Positions 10,202-20,016 of a DNA stretch of 64,000 bases are shown in pieces (the stretch's first letter is position 1; each line of letters opens with the position of its first letter). Made by a program: the position numbers and the translations under genes. The notes under the pieces were generated by a model. The model was not told where the DNA came from. It was given only the letters and a program-made list of their open reading frames with translations, and did no database searches. The stretch comes from Saccharomycopsis fibuligera x Saccharomycopsis cf. fibuligera (Eukaryota > Ascomycota > Saccharomycetes > Ascoideales > Saccharomycopsidaceae), in contig CP012811.1 of NCBI GenBank assembly GCA_001936135.1, positions 2,950,089 to 3,014,088 on the forward strand, written 5' to 3'.

Positions 10202-13200
10202 ATGCCTTCGTCCCAGCACTTGCTCCTGCTAGCATCTCCATCTAGCCTTCAGAACTACCCAACAAACCAATCCTCATCATCACTCACTCCACCTCCATCT
10301 CCATCATCACTTTTGCACTCTCTCTTGATCCCAAATCACAATGCCTTCAACCCATCTGCAGTACTTTCTTTACTGTTTCATATCAATGTCCTTTTTGCAA
10401 TAGTTGCTGCCACCAGCTTGCTTGTCATATGGCTCGCTAGCTGTCTGCTCTTGGATCGTAAAAAACAATTTCAAGACAACCGTTATCACCGCCTTGGCCG
10501 TGTTTTAATCAACATTATTTTACAGTTCTTTGCTTACTCTTATCTTTCATACTCTGCCTTTGGTTACTCCGAGCTCTCCACAAAACAGTTCTTAGACTCT
10601 TTCAGCTTATTTCTACCATCTTCGCCTGTAATCAACTTGGCAGTAACCAGTGCTTCTATCGGCGCACTTGTGCTTCCTATCCATTACTTCTCCAGCCAGT
10701 CGCCCCTCTTGATTGGGTTTTGGCTCTTGAACGCTTTGCAAAATTTTACTGTGGTACTACAGGACACTTTCTCTAACTATCCTATCTACCCCACTACCGG
10801 CACTGTACCAGCAATTCTCAAATGGTTTGTGTTGAGTAACTCGATCTTGATATCTGTGTACCAGCTCCACCAACAACAACCTTCCTCTTCATCAAATATT
10901 ATCGGCAAATTAACTTTTTCATGGTTAAATCCACTAATCACTGATGGCTACACTAAGCGCTACATTTCCCCAGACGACATTGCACATTTAAACGTTAAGA
11001 TCAATTATAGCCCGTACTTTGCAAAATTGTTACACAACTGGAACATTTCGAAACATGCAGCTGCAGCTTCAGCTTCAAAATCAGCAGGCGTTGTCACCCA
11101 TAGCGATAAGAAACTCACCCCATTTGATCTTCTTATCTGTTTGGCAAAAACTTTTGGTTTTAAAATCTTTTTCATTGTCTTGATCCAGTTTGCCGAAAAC
11201 GTGGTTTGCTTTATTCAACCACAGCTACTCAGACAACTTATCAAATTTTTCAATGACTATGACCGTTCATCAAATGATCCACCGCTTTTGTTGGGATTCT
11301 TGATCTCTTCGGCCATGTTTGTTGTTTCACTTATCACCACCAACTTGTACAATCAATTTTTCATTCAGCTTTACAAAACCGGACTCTATATAAAAGGTAG
11401 TTTAATGTCCCTAGTTTACACCAAAGGGCTTAGATTATCTCAAAAATCACGGTTAGACAAGTCTACTGGAGATGTAATCAATCTCGTTGCCATTGATGTC
11501 AACAGAATCCAAAACTTGAGCCAGCAGATTCAGTTATTTGTCAGCATTCCCACAAAACTTACCCTTTCTGTTATGTCATTATATTATCTTCTTGGTAATG
11601 CAGTAATTGGAGGATTGCTAGCGGTGGCCATCATGATCCCTGTCAACACCTTACTTCTCAAGTTATTGAAAAATTTAAACCGTTCGCAAATGAAGTACAA
11701 GGACTCGCGCATCAAAATTATATCTGAAGTATTAAACTCAATAAAGTCAGTAAAGCTATACGGATGGGAATCTTCAATGCTCAACAAAATCTACCATATC
11801 AGAAATAAAAAAGAATTACAAAACTTGAAGAAGATTGGGTTGGTCATTTCAGTTAATCAGTTTTTTTGGTGTTTGATTCCATTACTAATTCTGTGTTCTA
11901 CCTTTTTCTTTTACCAAAAACCCCTCACTTCCGATATTATTTTCCCTGCCTTGTCATTATTTCACATATTTACTGGGCCAGTGGTTCTGTTGCCATCGTT
12001 GATCACTAGTGTCATTGAAGCATCAATTGCTTTGGATAGATTAACTGAATACTTGAATTGCGAAGAAAAAGGAGAAATTCCAGCATCAAAATTTACTGTT
12101 GACTCTAGTCATACTCCTCGTGACCATCCTCAAATCCAAATCAACAACTGTGATTTTTTGTGGGATAGTGATCTTTTGCAAAAAAGACTTGCACTCTCGC
12201 AATTGAAACAATCATCCAGTTACGATGAGGAAGCAGCGCTTTTAATACAAGAGAAAGACAGTGCCAAAAGTTCCAATAAAATAGCATTGCAGAACATCAA
12301 TTTACAAGTCAAAAATTCAGAATTTGTGTGCGTTTTGGGTAATGTTGGCTCCGGAAAATCCACTCTTTTGAACGCCATTCTCGGCGAGCTCCCTGTTTTG
12401 CCCAAACTTACCAAAAACGACAATTATAATAACTCATGTTCCTCCAAATTTTCCGTCAATGGTTCAGTAGCTTACTGTTCGCAAATCCCGTGGATCTTAA
12501 ATACCACTGTTAAGGAAAATATTCTTTTCGGGTCACCATACGACGAAATGCGCTATTTTGAGACCATAAATGCCTGTGATTTGGCCGATGATTTGACAAT
12601 CTTACCCAATGCTGACGAAACTCTTGTCGGAGAAAAAGGAATCTCCTTGTCGGGTGGTCAAAAAGCACGGTTATCACTTGCTAGAGCAGTTTATGCAAAC
12701 AAGGATATTTACATACTTGATGATATTCTTAGTGCCGTGGACAACCATGTGGCCAAAAACATCATTTACAAGGTGTTGTCTAGTGAAAGTGGTATGTTGA
12801 AAGATAAAATCAGAGTTCTTGTCACGAACAACCTTTCGGTACTTCGCTTTGCTAGCCAAATAGTATATTTGAAGAAAAGTAAAATCACTGAAACTGGTAA
12901 CTTGAATGACTTGCTAGTAAACAAGGACAGCAACGTTGGGAAACTACTTGCTTCTACCAACACTTGGGAAGGAAGCCATGATCTTTTGTTTGATTTGGCA
13001 TCTGATGATAATAATAATTCGACAGCTGACTCTGACAGTATTATCAGCTCGGAAGAAAACAGCGAGACTTCTGAAACTTCTTCAGTTTGCTCTTTTGACC
13101 GGTCAAGCTCATCGCTTTCGTCATTGGAAAGCAACAACGACGATGAAACTAAATTGAAGTTAGCAAAAAAGCTTTCCCCTGCTAAAGTGGCAGTGGAAGA

Positions 13201-15109
13201 CACCGGCAATGGTGGAATAAAATGGAGTACTTACACACAGTATGCCAAATCTTGCTCAATTAGTGGTATTGTTTTATTTTTGTTCATGATATTTGTCAGC
13301 AGCACATTCCAGCTAATGAGCAACTACTGGCTCAAAAATTGGTCTGAAAAAAATGATAAATACAATATACCTGCTAGTGAGCATGGTGCCAGTAGCGGAA
13401 GTCCTAGCAGCAGCAGCATCAAGTACTTTGTTTCGATCTACTTAGTTTTAGGCCTGAGTTCAAGCGTATTTGTTTTCCTCAAAGCGTTCGTGCTTTACCA
13501 GTACTGCTCCATCAGCGCTTCCTCCAATTTGCATAAGTTGATGACCAATGCTATATTGAAATCTCCAATGTCATTTTTTGACACCACACCACTTGGAAGA
13601 ATTCTCAATCGCTTTTCCAACGACATCAACAAAATTGATGAAAGCTTACCAAAAACGTTCAGCAAATTTTTCACATCGCTGGTTTCTACAGTTTTTACCC
13701 TCGGAATCATTATTTATCATTTGCCAGTATTTTTGGTACCAATGGCAGCTTTGGTCTTGATCTACTATTATTACCAGATGTACTATGTCATTGCGTCAAG
13801 AGATATGAAGCGCATTGGGTCTACTTCAAGAAGTCCAATTTTCAATCATTTACAAGAATCATTATTGGGTTGTGAAACTATACGCAGTTACGCTAAATCG
13901 CAAAATTTTGAGTCGATCAACTCCAAGCACATCAATTTTAACTTGAAAGCGTTGTTTGTTTTCAGATCAGTCAACAGATGGCTTTCATTTAGGCTTCAGC
14001 TAATTGGGGCCGTTGTTATTTTCTTGACATCGACTTTGTCATTGTGCTCACTAACCACAAGCCATCCATTAACTAATGGCATTGTAGGTTTGATAATGAG
14101 CTATGCTTTAGAAATTACCGAGTCGCTTAACTGGATAGTGAGATCATCGGTGGAAATTGAAACTAATATCGTTTGTGTTGAAAGAGTGCTAGAATACTCT
14201 AACTTGAAACCTGAAGCTCCGCATTATAAAAAAACTTTTCCGCTGCCAATGCAGTCACAGACGTGCTGGCCAAGCGCTGGCACTATTGAGTTTATAAACT
14301 ATACCACAAAGTACCGCCCTGAGCTTGACTATGTTCTCAGAAATTTATCTTTTAGTATCCAAGCAAAAGAAAAGATTGGTATTGTTGGGCGCACTGGTGC
14401 AGGGAAAAGCAGTTTAGCACTAGCAATTTTTAGGCTTATTGAAGCGTATCAAGGATCTATTAAAATTGATAATGCACAAATTGATGAATTGGGTTTACAT
14501 CAACTAAGAAGCAGCTTGAGTATCATTCCACAAGACTGTTTGGCAATTGAAGGCTCTGTTAGGGATAATTTAGATCCGTTGCGCAAACACAATGATCAGG
14601 ATATAATGAAAGCAATTGAACTTTCTCATTTGAAAGAGCATCTTGAGCATTACTGTGCTGCAAATAATGATGGTGTCGAAAATATTGATGATGTCTCAAA
14701 TGATGAAAATAAAGCAACAGTGTCAGCAAAATTCCAGTTGTTAGACACAAAAGTTTGTGAAGGCGGAAGAAACTTGTCTGTTGGTCAAAGACAATTGCTT
14801 TGTTTGGCCCGCGCATTGCTCAACCCATCAAAAGTTCTTATTCTCGATGAAGCCACTGCAGCAGTGGATGCTAACACGGATAAGATCATCCAAGAAACAA
14901 TCCGTAAAGAGTTTCGCGATAAGACCATTTTGACTATCGCGCACCGGTTGGATACAGTGATGGATTGCGACAAAATTATGGTGTTAGATTACGGTAAGAT
15001 TGTGGAGTTTGACGATCCAAAAAAGTTGTTGAAAAACAAGTTCAGTTTTTTTTATAAGCTTTGCGACGAAGGCATGTGTTTAAAGGGTAATGATGAAGGT
15101 ACTCGATAA
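10202..15109 (+). CDS. ABCC/MRP-type ABC transporter (Ycf1/Bpt1-like)
   Basis: The 1635-residue full transporter has an extra N-terminal membrane domain (hydrophobic segments from about residue 55 to 230) before the usual core, the layout of vacuolar MRP-type pumps (Ycf1, Bpt1, Ybt1) that move glutathione conjugates, metals or bile acids. NBD1 has Walker A GNVGSGKS (713-720), signature LSGGQ (816-820) and Walker B ending ILDDILSAVD, where the usual catalytic Glu is Asp, as is normal in ABCC proteins. NBD2 has Walker A GRTGAGKS (1396-1403), signature LSVGQ (1525-1529) and consensus Walker B VLILDEATAAVD. The linker between the halves (about 920-1000) is Ser/Glu/Asp-rich, matching the regulatory linker of Ycf1. 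The ATG at 10202 follows a C/T-rich leader. Length is slightly above Ycf1 (about 1515) because of a Ser/Pro-rich N terminus. The substrate cannot be read from sequence. Confidence 0.92.
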   Translation: MPSSQHLLLLASPSSLQNYPTNQSSSSLTPPPSPSSLLHSLLIPNHNAFNPSAVLSLLFHINVLFAIVAATSLLVIWLASCLLLDRKKQFQDNRYHRLGRVLINIILQFFAYSYLSYSAFGYSELSTKQFLDSFSLFLPSSPVINLAVTSASIGALVLPIHYFSSQSPLLIGFWLLNALQNFTVVLQDTFSNYPIYPTTGTVPAILKWFVLSNSILISVYQLHQQQPSSSSNIIGKLTFSWLNPLITDGYTKRYISPDDIAHLNVKINYSPYFAKLLHNWNISKHAAAASASKSAGVVTHSDKKLTPFDLLICLAKTFGFKIFFIVLIQFAENVVCFIQPQLLRQLIKFFNDYDRSSNDPPLLLGFLISSAMFVVSLITTNLYNQFFIQLYKTGLYIKGSLMSLVYTKGLRLSQKSRLDKSTGDVINLVAIDVNRIQNLSQQIQLFVSIPTKLTLSVMSLYYLLGNAVIGGLLAVAIMIPVNTLLLKLLKNLNRSQMKYKDSRIKIISEVLNSIKSVKLYGWESSMLNKIYHIRNKKELQNLKKIGLVISVNQFFWCLIPLLILCSTFFFYQKPLTSDIIFPALSLFHIFTGPVVLLPSLITSVIEASIALDRLTEYLNCEEKGEIPASKFTVDSSHTPRDHPQIQINNCDFLWDSDLLQKRLALSQLKQSSSYDEEAALLIQEKDSAKSSNKIALQNINLQVKNSEFVCVLGNVGSGKSTLLNAILGELPVLPKLTKNDNYNNSCSSKFSVNGSVAYCSQIPWILNTTVKENILFGSPYDEMRYFETINACDLADDLTILPNADETLVGEKGISLSGGQKARLSLARAVYANKDIYILDDILSAVDNHVAKNIIYKVLSSESGMLKDKIRVLVTNNLSVLRFASQIVYLKKSKITETGNLNDLLVNKDSNVGKLLASTNTWEGSHDLLFDLASDDNNNSTADSDSIISSEENSETSETSSVCSFDRSSSSLSSLESNNDDETKLKLAKKLSPAKVAVEDTGNGGIKWSTYTQYAKSCSISGIVLFLFMIFVSSTFQLMSNYWLKNWSEKNDKYNIPASEHGASSGSPSSSSIKYFVSIYLVLGLSSSVFVFLKAFVLYQYCSISASSNLHKLMTNAILKSPMSFFDTTPLGRILNRFSNDINKIDESLPKTFSKFFTSLVSTVFTLGIIIYHLPVFLVPMAALVLIYYYYQMYYVIASRDMKRIGSTSRSPIFNHLQESLLGCETIRSYAKSQNFESINSKHINFNLKALFVFRSVNRWLSFRLQLIGAVVIFLTSTLSLCSLTTSHPLTNGIVGLIMSYALEITESLNWIVRSSVEIETNIVCVERVLEYSNLKPEAPHYKKTFPLPMQSQTCWPSAGTIEFINYTTKYRPELDYVLRNLSFSIQAKEKIGIVGRTGAGKSSLALAIFRLIEAYQGSIKIDNAQIDELGLHQLRSSLSIIPQDCLAIEGSVRDNLDPLRKHNDQDIMKAIELSHLKEHLEHYCAANNDGVENIDDVSNDENKATVSAKFQLLDTKVCEGGRNLSVGQRQLLCLARALLNPSKVLILDEATAAVDANTDKIIQETIRKEFRDKTILTIAHRLDTVMDCDKIMVLDYGKIVEFDDPKKLLKNKFSFFYKLCDEGMCLKGNDEGTR

Positions 15110-16143
15110 ACGTGCTTCATTCATTATATTATTATATTTTTCTTTTAGATGCTTTTTTCATTTTTTTCATTTTTTTGGTTTTTGTTTTGTTATTTGTTTT
15201 TGATTACCATTTTTTAGGGACACTTGGTTGGTCTTTTCTATCTTCTCATTTTTTCAGTTCAATTTTCACCATTGGTTTTATTTTGTTTTTGTTTTTTTAT
15301 TGTTTTTTGTCACCAACTACTATACTATAACCTCATTCATTGACTGACAAACAGTGGATTACTATATTATAATATTGCCTATACTATATTATGGCGACCT
15401 TCCTATTCTCTATTTTTTGTCTTTTATTTTTCAGCCATTTACGTTTGTCTATCTTTGAGTTTTGCTAAAGTTTCGATGGAGACAAAAAAACGTTGCTTAA
15501 TTTTTTGATTGTTCTACTGAACTATTTCTACAATTTGAACTCTCGTTATTACTTTGAGCTTTTTATACTTAATTTTTACTTTTTTTTTTTTTTTTTGCTT
15601 ATTCATCTCAGTTTATATTATATTTGAACTATATTATACTATACTATACTTACACTCTGTTGCTAAAGGTGACTGCAAATAAAAAACAAGAGAACATCTT
15701 CTTGATTTTGGTTTTTACATTAAAGTTTTTATACACTTGTGATCTGTACAAGTCATGCCACTTTGTTTAGAGAAACTCTGCAAATTCTAAGGAAGTAGGC
15801 GGATGAATTCGTTAGCGCATTCGGAATTTGTAATGACGCAATCAATCACCGACAGCATCGATTATTCGGTGGGACGGGCGCCCATAGTTGTACCGCAGTG
15901 GGAGAAAATTGAGAACAGGGTAGGCAAAAAAAACAGTGGTAAGCGATAGTCAAATTTGAGTCGGCGATTTGCATTTGGATCAATCGAAATACGGGCACAA
16001 GTATACGAAGACATCAAGCTCCTTTACGCTGTTTTATATAGAAAATCATACTCTTTAGCTTTTCAATAAATTACTCACCAGATACGCAAATAGACATTGT
16101 CTATCAATAGTCACAAACTGTATCTAATTGAACAGCTATAATA
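15110..16143. other. Intergenic region, 1.0 kb
   Basis: T-rich 3' region of the ABC transporter gene, then AT-rich DNA with TATAC/TATAT repeats near 15360-15400 and 15630-15660. The promoter of the DSS4-like gene lies at its right end. No coding or RNA feature recognised. Confidence 0.5.
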
Positions 16144-16866
16144 ATGTCTAACATAACTTCTTTTACCCAGCTTACCCAGAAATTACAATCCTTAACACCT
16201 TCCTCATCTTCGTTAAATACGGCGCCTAGTGATTCTACAAGAAACATTATTTTGAGATGCCCTTTTAAATCATGCAATTGTCGCGTTATAGCTTATCCAT
16301 ACCCATTTACAACTAGCTCACAATCAGAATCGTCAATGTTAAACGATGCTTTGTATTCGGTGAAACAGGCTCCCGAATGCATTCAATTGCATAGTGAATC
16401 TCTTGAAGTGATTAATCCAAAGCTTGAATCTAATAGGGACAATAAGGACAAAGATCAGTTGCAGCAGGATACTATAAGGAAGGAAAGCAATAACGAAGAG
16501 AAACAACAACAGTTTTTCAAAGTGAATGATGCGTGGGATTTCGATAATATTGGGGTCTCCAGACCTACTGATATTCAACAACCTACAATTGTAAAAAGTG
16601 GGCTTCCAGTTGACATTGCTGCTACGGTTGCTGCCGCTAATGACAAAGATGGCGAAAAACTGATTGTGAGCCCAACCAAGATCAATATACAACGTTACTT
16701 GGTGTGTGCTGATTGCGAAAGAGGGCCAATTGGTTTTGCCGGTTTTGCTAGCGACGGTAGTGAAGATAAACTACAAGAAGCAGAAAGTCAAGATGAGAGA
16801 ATCAATAAGGCGAATCAACTTGTTTATTTCTTGAGTGCAAATAGCATCCGTTACGAATTGCGTTAA
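16144..16866 (+). CDS. DSS4: Dss4/Mss4-family Rab GTPase chaperone/exchange factor
   Basis: The 240-residue product contains the hallmark Dss4/Mss4 elements: a Cys cluster (C39, C44, with C46 beside it), the block VNDAWDFDNIGVSRP, and YLVCADCERGPIGF with C188 and C191. The four cysteines C39/C44/C188/C191 would form the single zinc site of the family. Dss4 binds nucleotide-free Rab GTPases (Sec4 and Ypt1 in S. cerevisiae) and promotes GDP release in exocytic transport. The yeast protein is about 143 residues. Here the extra length comes from a Ser/Thr-rich N-terminal extension, an Asn/Asp/Lys/Gln-rich insertion between the first Cys pair and the WDFDN block, and an acidic insertion after the second Cys pair. 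The gene is flanked by an upstream + strand transporter and a convergent - strand transporter. The start is the first ATG after a leader rich in A and T. Confidence 0.88.
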   Translation: MSNITSFTQLTQKLQSLTPSSSSLNTAPSDSTRNIILRCPFKSCNCRVIAYPYPFTTSSQSESSMLNDALYSVKQAPECIQLHSESLEVINPKLESNRDNKDKDQLQQDTIRKESNNEEKQQQFFKVNDAWDFDNIGVSRPTDIQQPTIVKSGLPVDIAATVAAANDKDGEKLIVSPTKINIQRYLVCADCERGPIGFAGFASDGSEDKLQEAESQDERINKANQLVYFLSANSIRYELR

Positions 16867-17163
16867 GTAAGCAGAAAAAAAAATTCTCGTTTGTATTAAT
16901 ATTGATTGAATAATTTCCTATATACTTATATTTTCCAAGAAATGCATGTAATAAACTAATGACATAAACAAAAATGCTAGAGCAAAGAGAGGCGAAATTT
17001 TTTTAAAAAAATAAACATGTCAAACACGAGAACTATTCCAAGTGCCATTAAACAATAAGAGAGAAATATTGACTATTTTGTGGCCAGCAATCAAAAGATG
17101 GTTTCAAAATAACGAAAAGAAAAAGAAAAAAAGCAAAGCAGGGAAACAAACTAGAAGGTAAAA

Positions 17164-17209
<46 letters not shown>

Positions 17210-17322
17210 AAAAAAAAATGAAAAATAAAAAAAACAATATAAATAAAATATTAAGCAGAAAAAAAAAAAGGAAAAAGAAAAAAAAAAAAAAAGGAAAAAT
17301 AAAAACATTTCGTAAGACACTT
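16867..17322. other. Convergent intergenic region with 42-base poly(A)
   Basis: Shared 3' region between the convergent DSS4-like gene (+) and the first MFS gene (-). It contains an uninterrupted run of 42 A at 17166-17207 followed by further A-rich sequence to about 17310. No gene seen. Confidence 0.8.
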
Positions 17323-18990
17323 TTATTTTTTTTCTTTCAATTCCATCTTGCTATCTTCCTTTTGTTGTCTCTTCCTCACCCATTGTGAGCCTTTCCACAT
17401 CACCACATATAATGGTATCAAAGAAAGCATACAGAATCCAGCCATCAACGTGAAACAACCACCAATGGTCAACGCCAGTTGCATCTTTGATAACGCAGAA
17501 ACACCGCAAGCTGCAATAAGGCATCTAAACAAGTTCACAGTGGCAGTACTAGTAGAAGTCTTGGATGGATATAAATCAGCAAGCAAATTTGTAGAAACTG
17601 AAACGAATGGTGAATTAACAAGTGAGGCCATAAAAGTACCAATAAGAATAGCTGCAAGTGGCTGGTCGGTATCCAAGCACCACCCGAAAATTAAAAGTCC
17701 ACTGCTAAATAAACAACCACATGGGAAAAGCATCGATAAACGGCATTGGAAAATGTTAAATTCTGGCTTTTTGGCAGTTGGGTCCTCTTTTGAGGCTTGA
17801 TATTTTTCAATGGCCTTTTGGTATTTGGCATGGTAATGTCTATAGTAAAGGTCAAGAAGTCTACCACTCATAAATGAGCCCATACTACCAGCAATTCCAG
17901 GAGCCAAGAAACAAAGCCCCACACGCTGAACAGAATAGTGTCTTTTGGTTTGTAAAGTAGTACTGAGAGAAGTAAACATCATTGACCAACTAGTGAAATA
18001 TAAAGAACATGGGAACAATACCATGAAAATTTCCTTGTTGGAAGCAATCACTGGCACATCAAAAAGTTTGGAAAGTAAAGTTTGCGACTTATCCTTTGCT
18101 TCAAGAGTAGGTAAATCGTTTGTGAGTTTCTTCTTGTAGTGTGGAATCAACCATAATGGAGATTTGTTAATAAATTTTTTTGGGGGAATAGAGCCATTGC
18201 CAACAATGGTTCTTTTGGTTTCGGGTAAGAAGAAAAAACTAACAACGGCAGTGACCCCACAACCAATAGCCAAGAACCAAAAGATAGAACGCCAGGAATT
18301 AAAACCCGAGGCTAACAACCCCCCAATCAAAGCACCAAGTGCCTGAGCAAGCAATTGAATTCCCGATGTGAAACCAATCAATGAGCCTCTTGTAGCTCTG
18401 GTAGCCAAATCTGCACAAACCCCGCTATTGATGGCAATCACTGGAGCAATACCAGCAGCTTGAACACACCGTAAAAACAAAATCAAGCCATAAGTGTTGG
18501 AAACCGCTAAACAAACACAAGCAACAACGTAGATTACACAACATGCCAACACAACCGGTTTACGGCCAATGGCATCAGCAATACTGGCGGTGAACATCGG
18601 CGCAATACCTTGGAATACGAAATAGAGCACCACTGATACATTAGCAAGTTCTTCAGTTACATGAAACTTTTGCTCAACAGTATAAATGATAGGATAGTAT
18701 ATGTTGGCGGAAACGGCTGACCAAAACCCGGAAATGCCACAAATCAAGGCAATGGTGTATTTTTCACTGTTGTTGAAAATAGAATGTGGATATTCAACAA
18801 CCAGTCGCGTGCGTGTTACTACTGGGTGGTCTTGGTCCTCCTGGTCCTCAACCTCTTCCTCTATATGGCTGCTGTTTTCGTTATTGATGTTGCTAGTTGA
18901 AAGTTCAGGAACATTGTCATTGAATATGCTGCTAGGGCGCCTTTTACTGATCTTCTTTTCTGAGGATGGCAATATCTTGTCTAATGCCAT
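17323..18990 (-). CDS. DHA1-family MFS drug:H+ antiporter, paralogue 1 (Qdr/Aqr1/Dtr1-like)
   Basis: The 555-residue 12-helix major facilitator has a hydrophilic N terminus of about 90 residues. The frame extends 15 codons further upstream, but only through a GTG at 19035; the first ATG is at 18990 and is taken as the start. The DHA1 motif A-like sequence SIADAIGRKPVVL lies between TM2 and TM3. The segment after TM6 begins LPETKRTIVGNGSIPPKK, typical of the Qdr1/Qdr2/Aqr1/Dtr1 group of proton antiporters at the plasma or prospore membrane that export drugs, weak acids, polyamines or dityrosine precursors. The central loop lies between TM6 and TM7. It is the most diverged of the three tandem paralogues (SANIYYPIIYTVEQ replaces the SGPIFFPALPVI of the other two). 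The substrate is not deducible. Confidence 0.9.
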   Translation of the reverse strand: MALDKILPSSEKKISKRRPSSIFNDNVPELSTSNINNENSSHIEEEVEDQEDQDHPVVTRTRLVVEYPHSIFNNSEKYTIALICGISGFWSAVSANIYYPIIYTVEQKFHVTEELANVSVVLYFVFQGIAPMFTASIADAIGRKPVVLACCVIYVVACVCLAVSNTYGLILFLRCVQAAGIAPVIAINSGVCADLATRATRGSLIGFTSGIQLLAQALGALIGGLLASGFNSWRSIFWFLAIGCGVTAVVSFFFLPETKRTIVGNGSIPPKKFINKSPLWLIPHYKKKLTNDLPTLEAKDKSQTLLSKLFDVPVIASNKEIFMVLFPCSLYFTSWSMMFTSLSTTLQTKRHYSVQRVGLCFLAPGIAGSMGSFMSGRLLDLYYRHYHAKYQKAIEKYQASKEDPTAKKPEFNIFQCRLSMLFPCGCLFSSGLLIFGWCLDTDQPLAAILIGTFMASLVNSPFVSVSTNLLADLYPSKTSTSTATVNLFRCLIAACGVSALSKMQLALTIGGCFTLMAGFCMLSLIPLYVVMWKGSQWVRKRQQKEDSKMELKEKK

Positions 18991-20016
18991 TTTGCGATAG
19001 TTAGCTATAATGGAGATGAGCTTTCTGAGATCCACGATTGCTTTAGTAAATTGTAAATGTTATGTCTTCGAAGTAGTAAGAGCTAAACAAGCAACAATCT
19101 TAACACCAATATAAGAACTTATTGATGAACAATATTGTCAGTAGTATTGGAATAATCTTGGCAAGTATCATCACATTAACTGTCGAGGCTGAAGCACCTT
19201 TATACACTTCAAAAACAACAAAATTTTCCCTCGGCGTTGGAAAAAATATATCCGTCCGCCATAGTTGCCGAAAACGGTTTGCTTTCAAACGCTAATCTCA
19301 TGGGGCCTTGCTGTAGGCATGCCTATGTCATGATATCAATGTTTTCTGTTGAGAGTTAGATAAAGTAATTGTAACACCACTTAGCTGTTCTCGCAACATT
19401 ATCTTACACAAAGCACTCATAAATATTGTTTTCCACTCACTATAGTTTCTCTATGGTTAATACGATGCCACTAAGTATTGAACATAAAGAAGTGCTGTTT
19501 AGCTTAGGCACTTCTCGGTGTGCATTAGTCAGCGCCGATGAGATGCGTTGCAGTGTTCACAACCAATGCAGCTTGCAAAGGCTTAAAAAAGATTAAGAAA
19601 AGCGAAAAACGGCTGTTTGACATGCAGAGGCAGGCGCTAAAAGTCATAAATAAATTTACCTGCTCTTACCCCTTCTTGGCGCATTATCATTGGCAGATGT
19701 GCCACAAGCCGATGAAAACGGTTATAAAAAAATATTAGGATTTTTTAGACAAGTGAAGTGTATTGAAGTATGTTGGTAAACTACAAAAGAAAATAATTTA
19801 AACAAACAGTGTGTGATTTTAGCAACAATTCTCTGGAAGTAAAACTAGAGAAAATGACAAATATGTAAATACAATAACACAGACTTCATCAAATCTATCA
19901 GTAAAAATTAAAAGTGTCCTGTAGCTCCAATGCAGGCCATACTTTTTTTAATGAGTGAGTCGAACCTCAATTCCTTTCGAGATTTGAAACACAAATGGCT
20001 TCCCTCGTGAAACCAA
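18991..20016. other. Intergenic region between MFS paralogues 1 and 2
   Basis: About 1 kb of AT-rich DNA that should contain the promoter of paralogue 1 (left part, read leftwards) and the 3' region of paralogue 2. No gene recognised; the short frames on both strands lack any coding signal. Confidence 0.5.

Noticed and set aside
18991-19035. N-terminal extension of MFS paralogue 1 through a GTG codon
   Set aside because: Yeast nuclear genes start at ATG; the first ATG is at 18990 and the extra 15 residues are not shared with the paralogues.
19960-19985. A GGTTCGACTC-like B-box on the minus strand
   Set aside because: The flanking bases do not form a T stem, and no other tRNA arms are visible.
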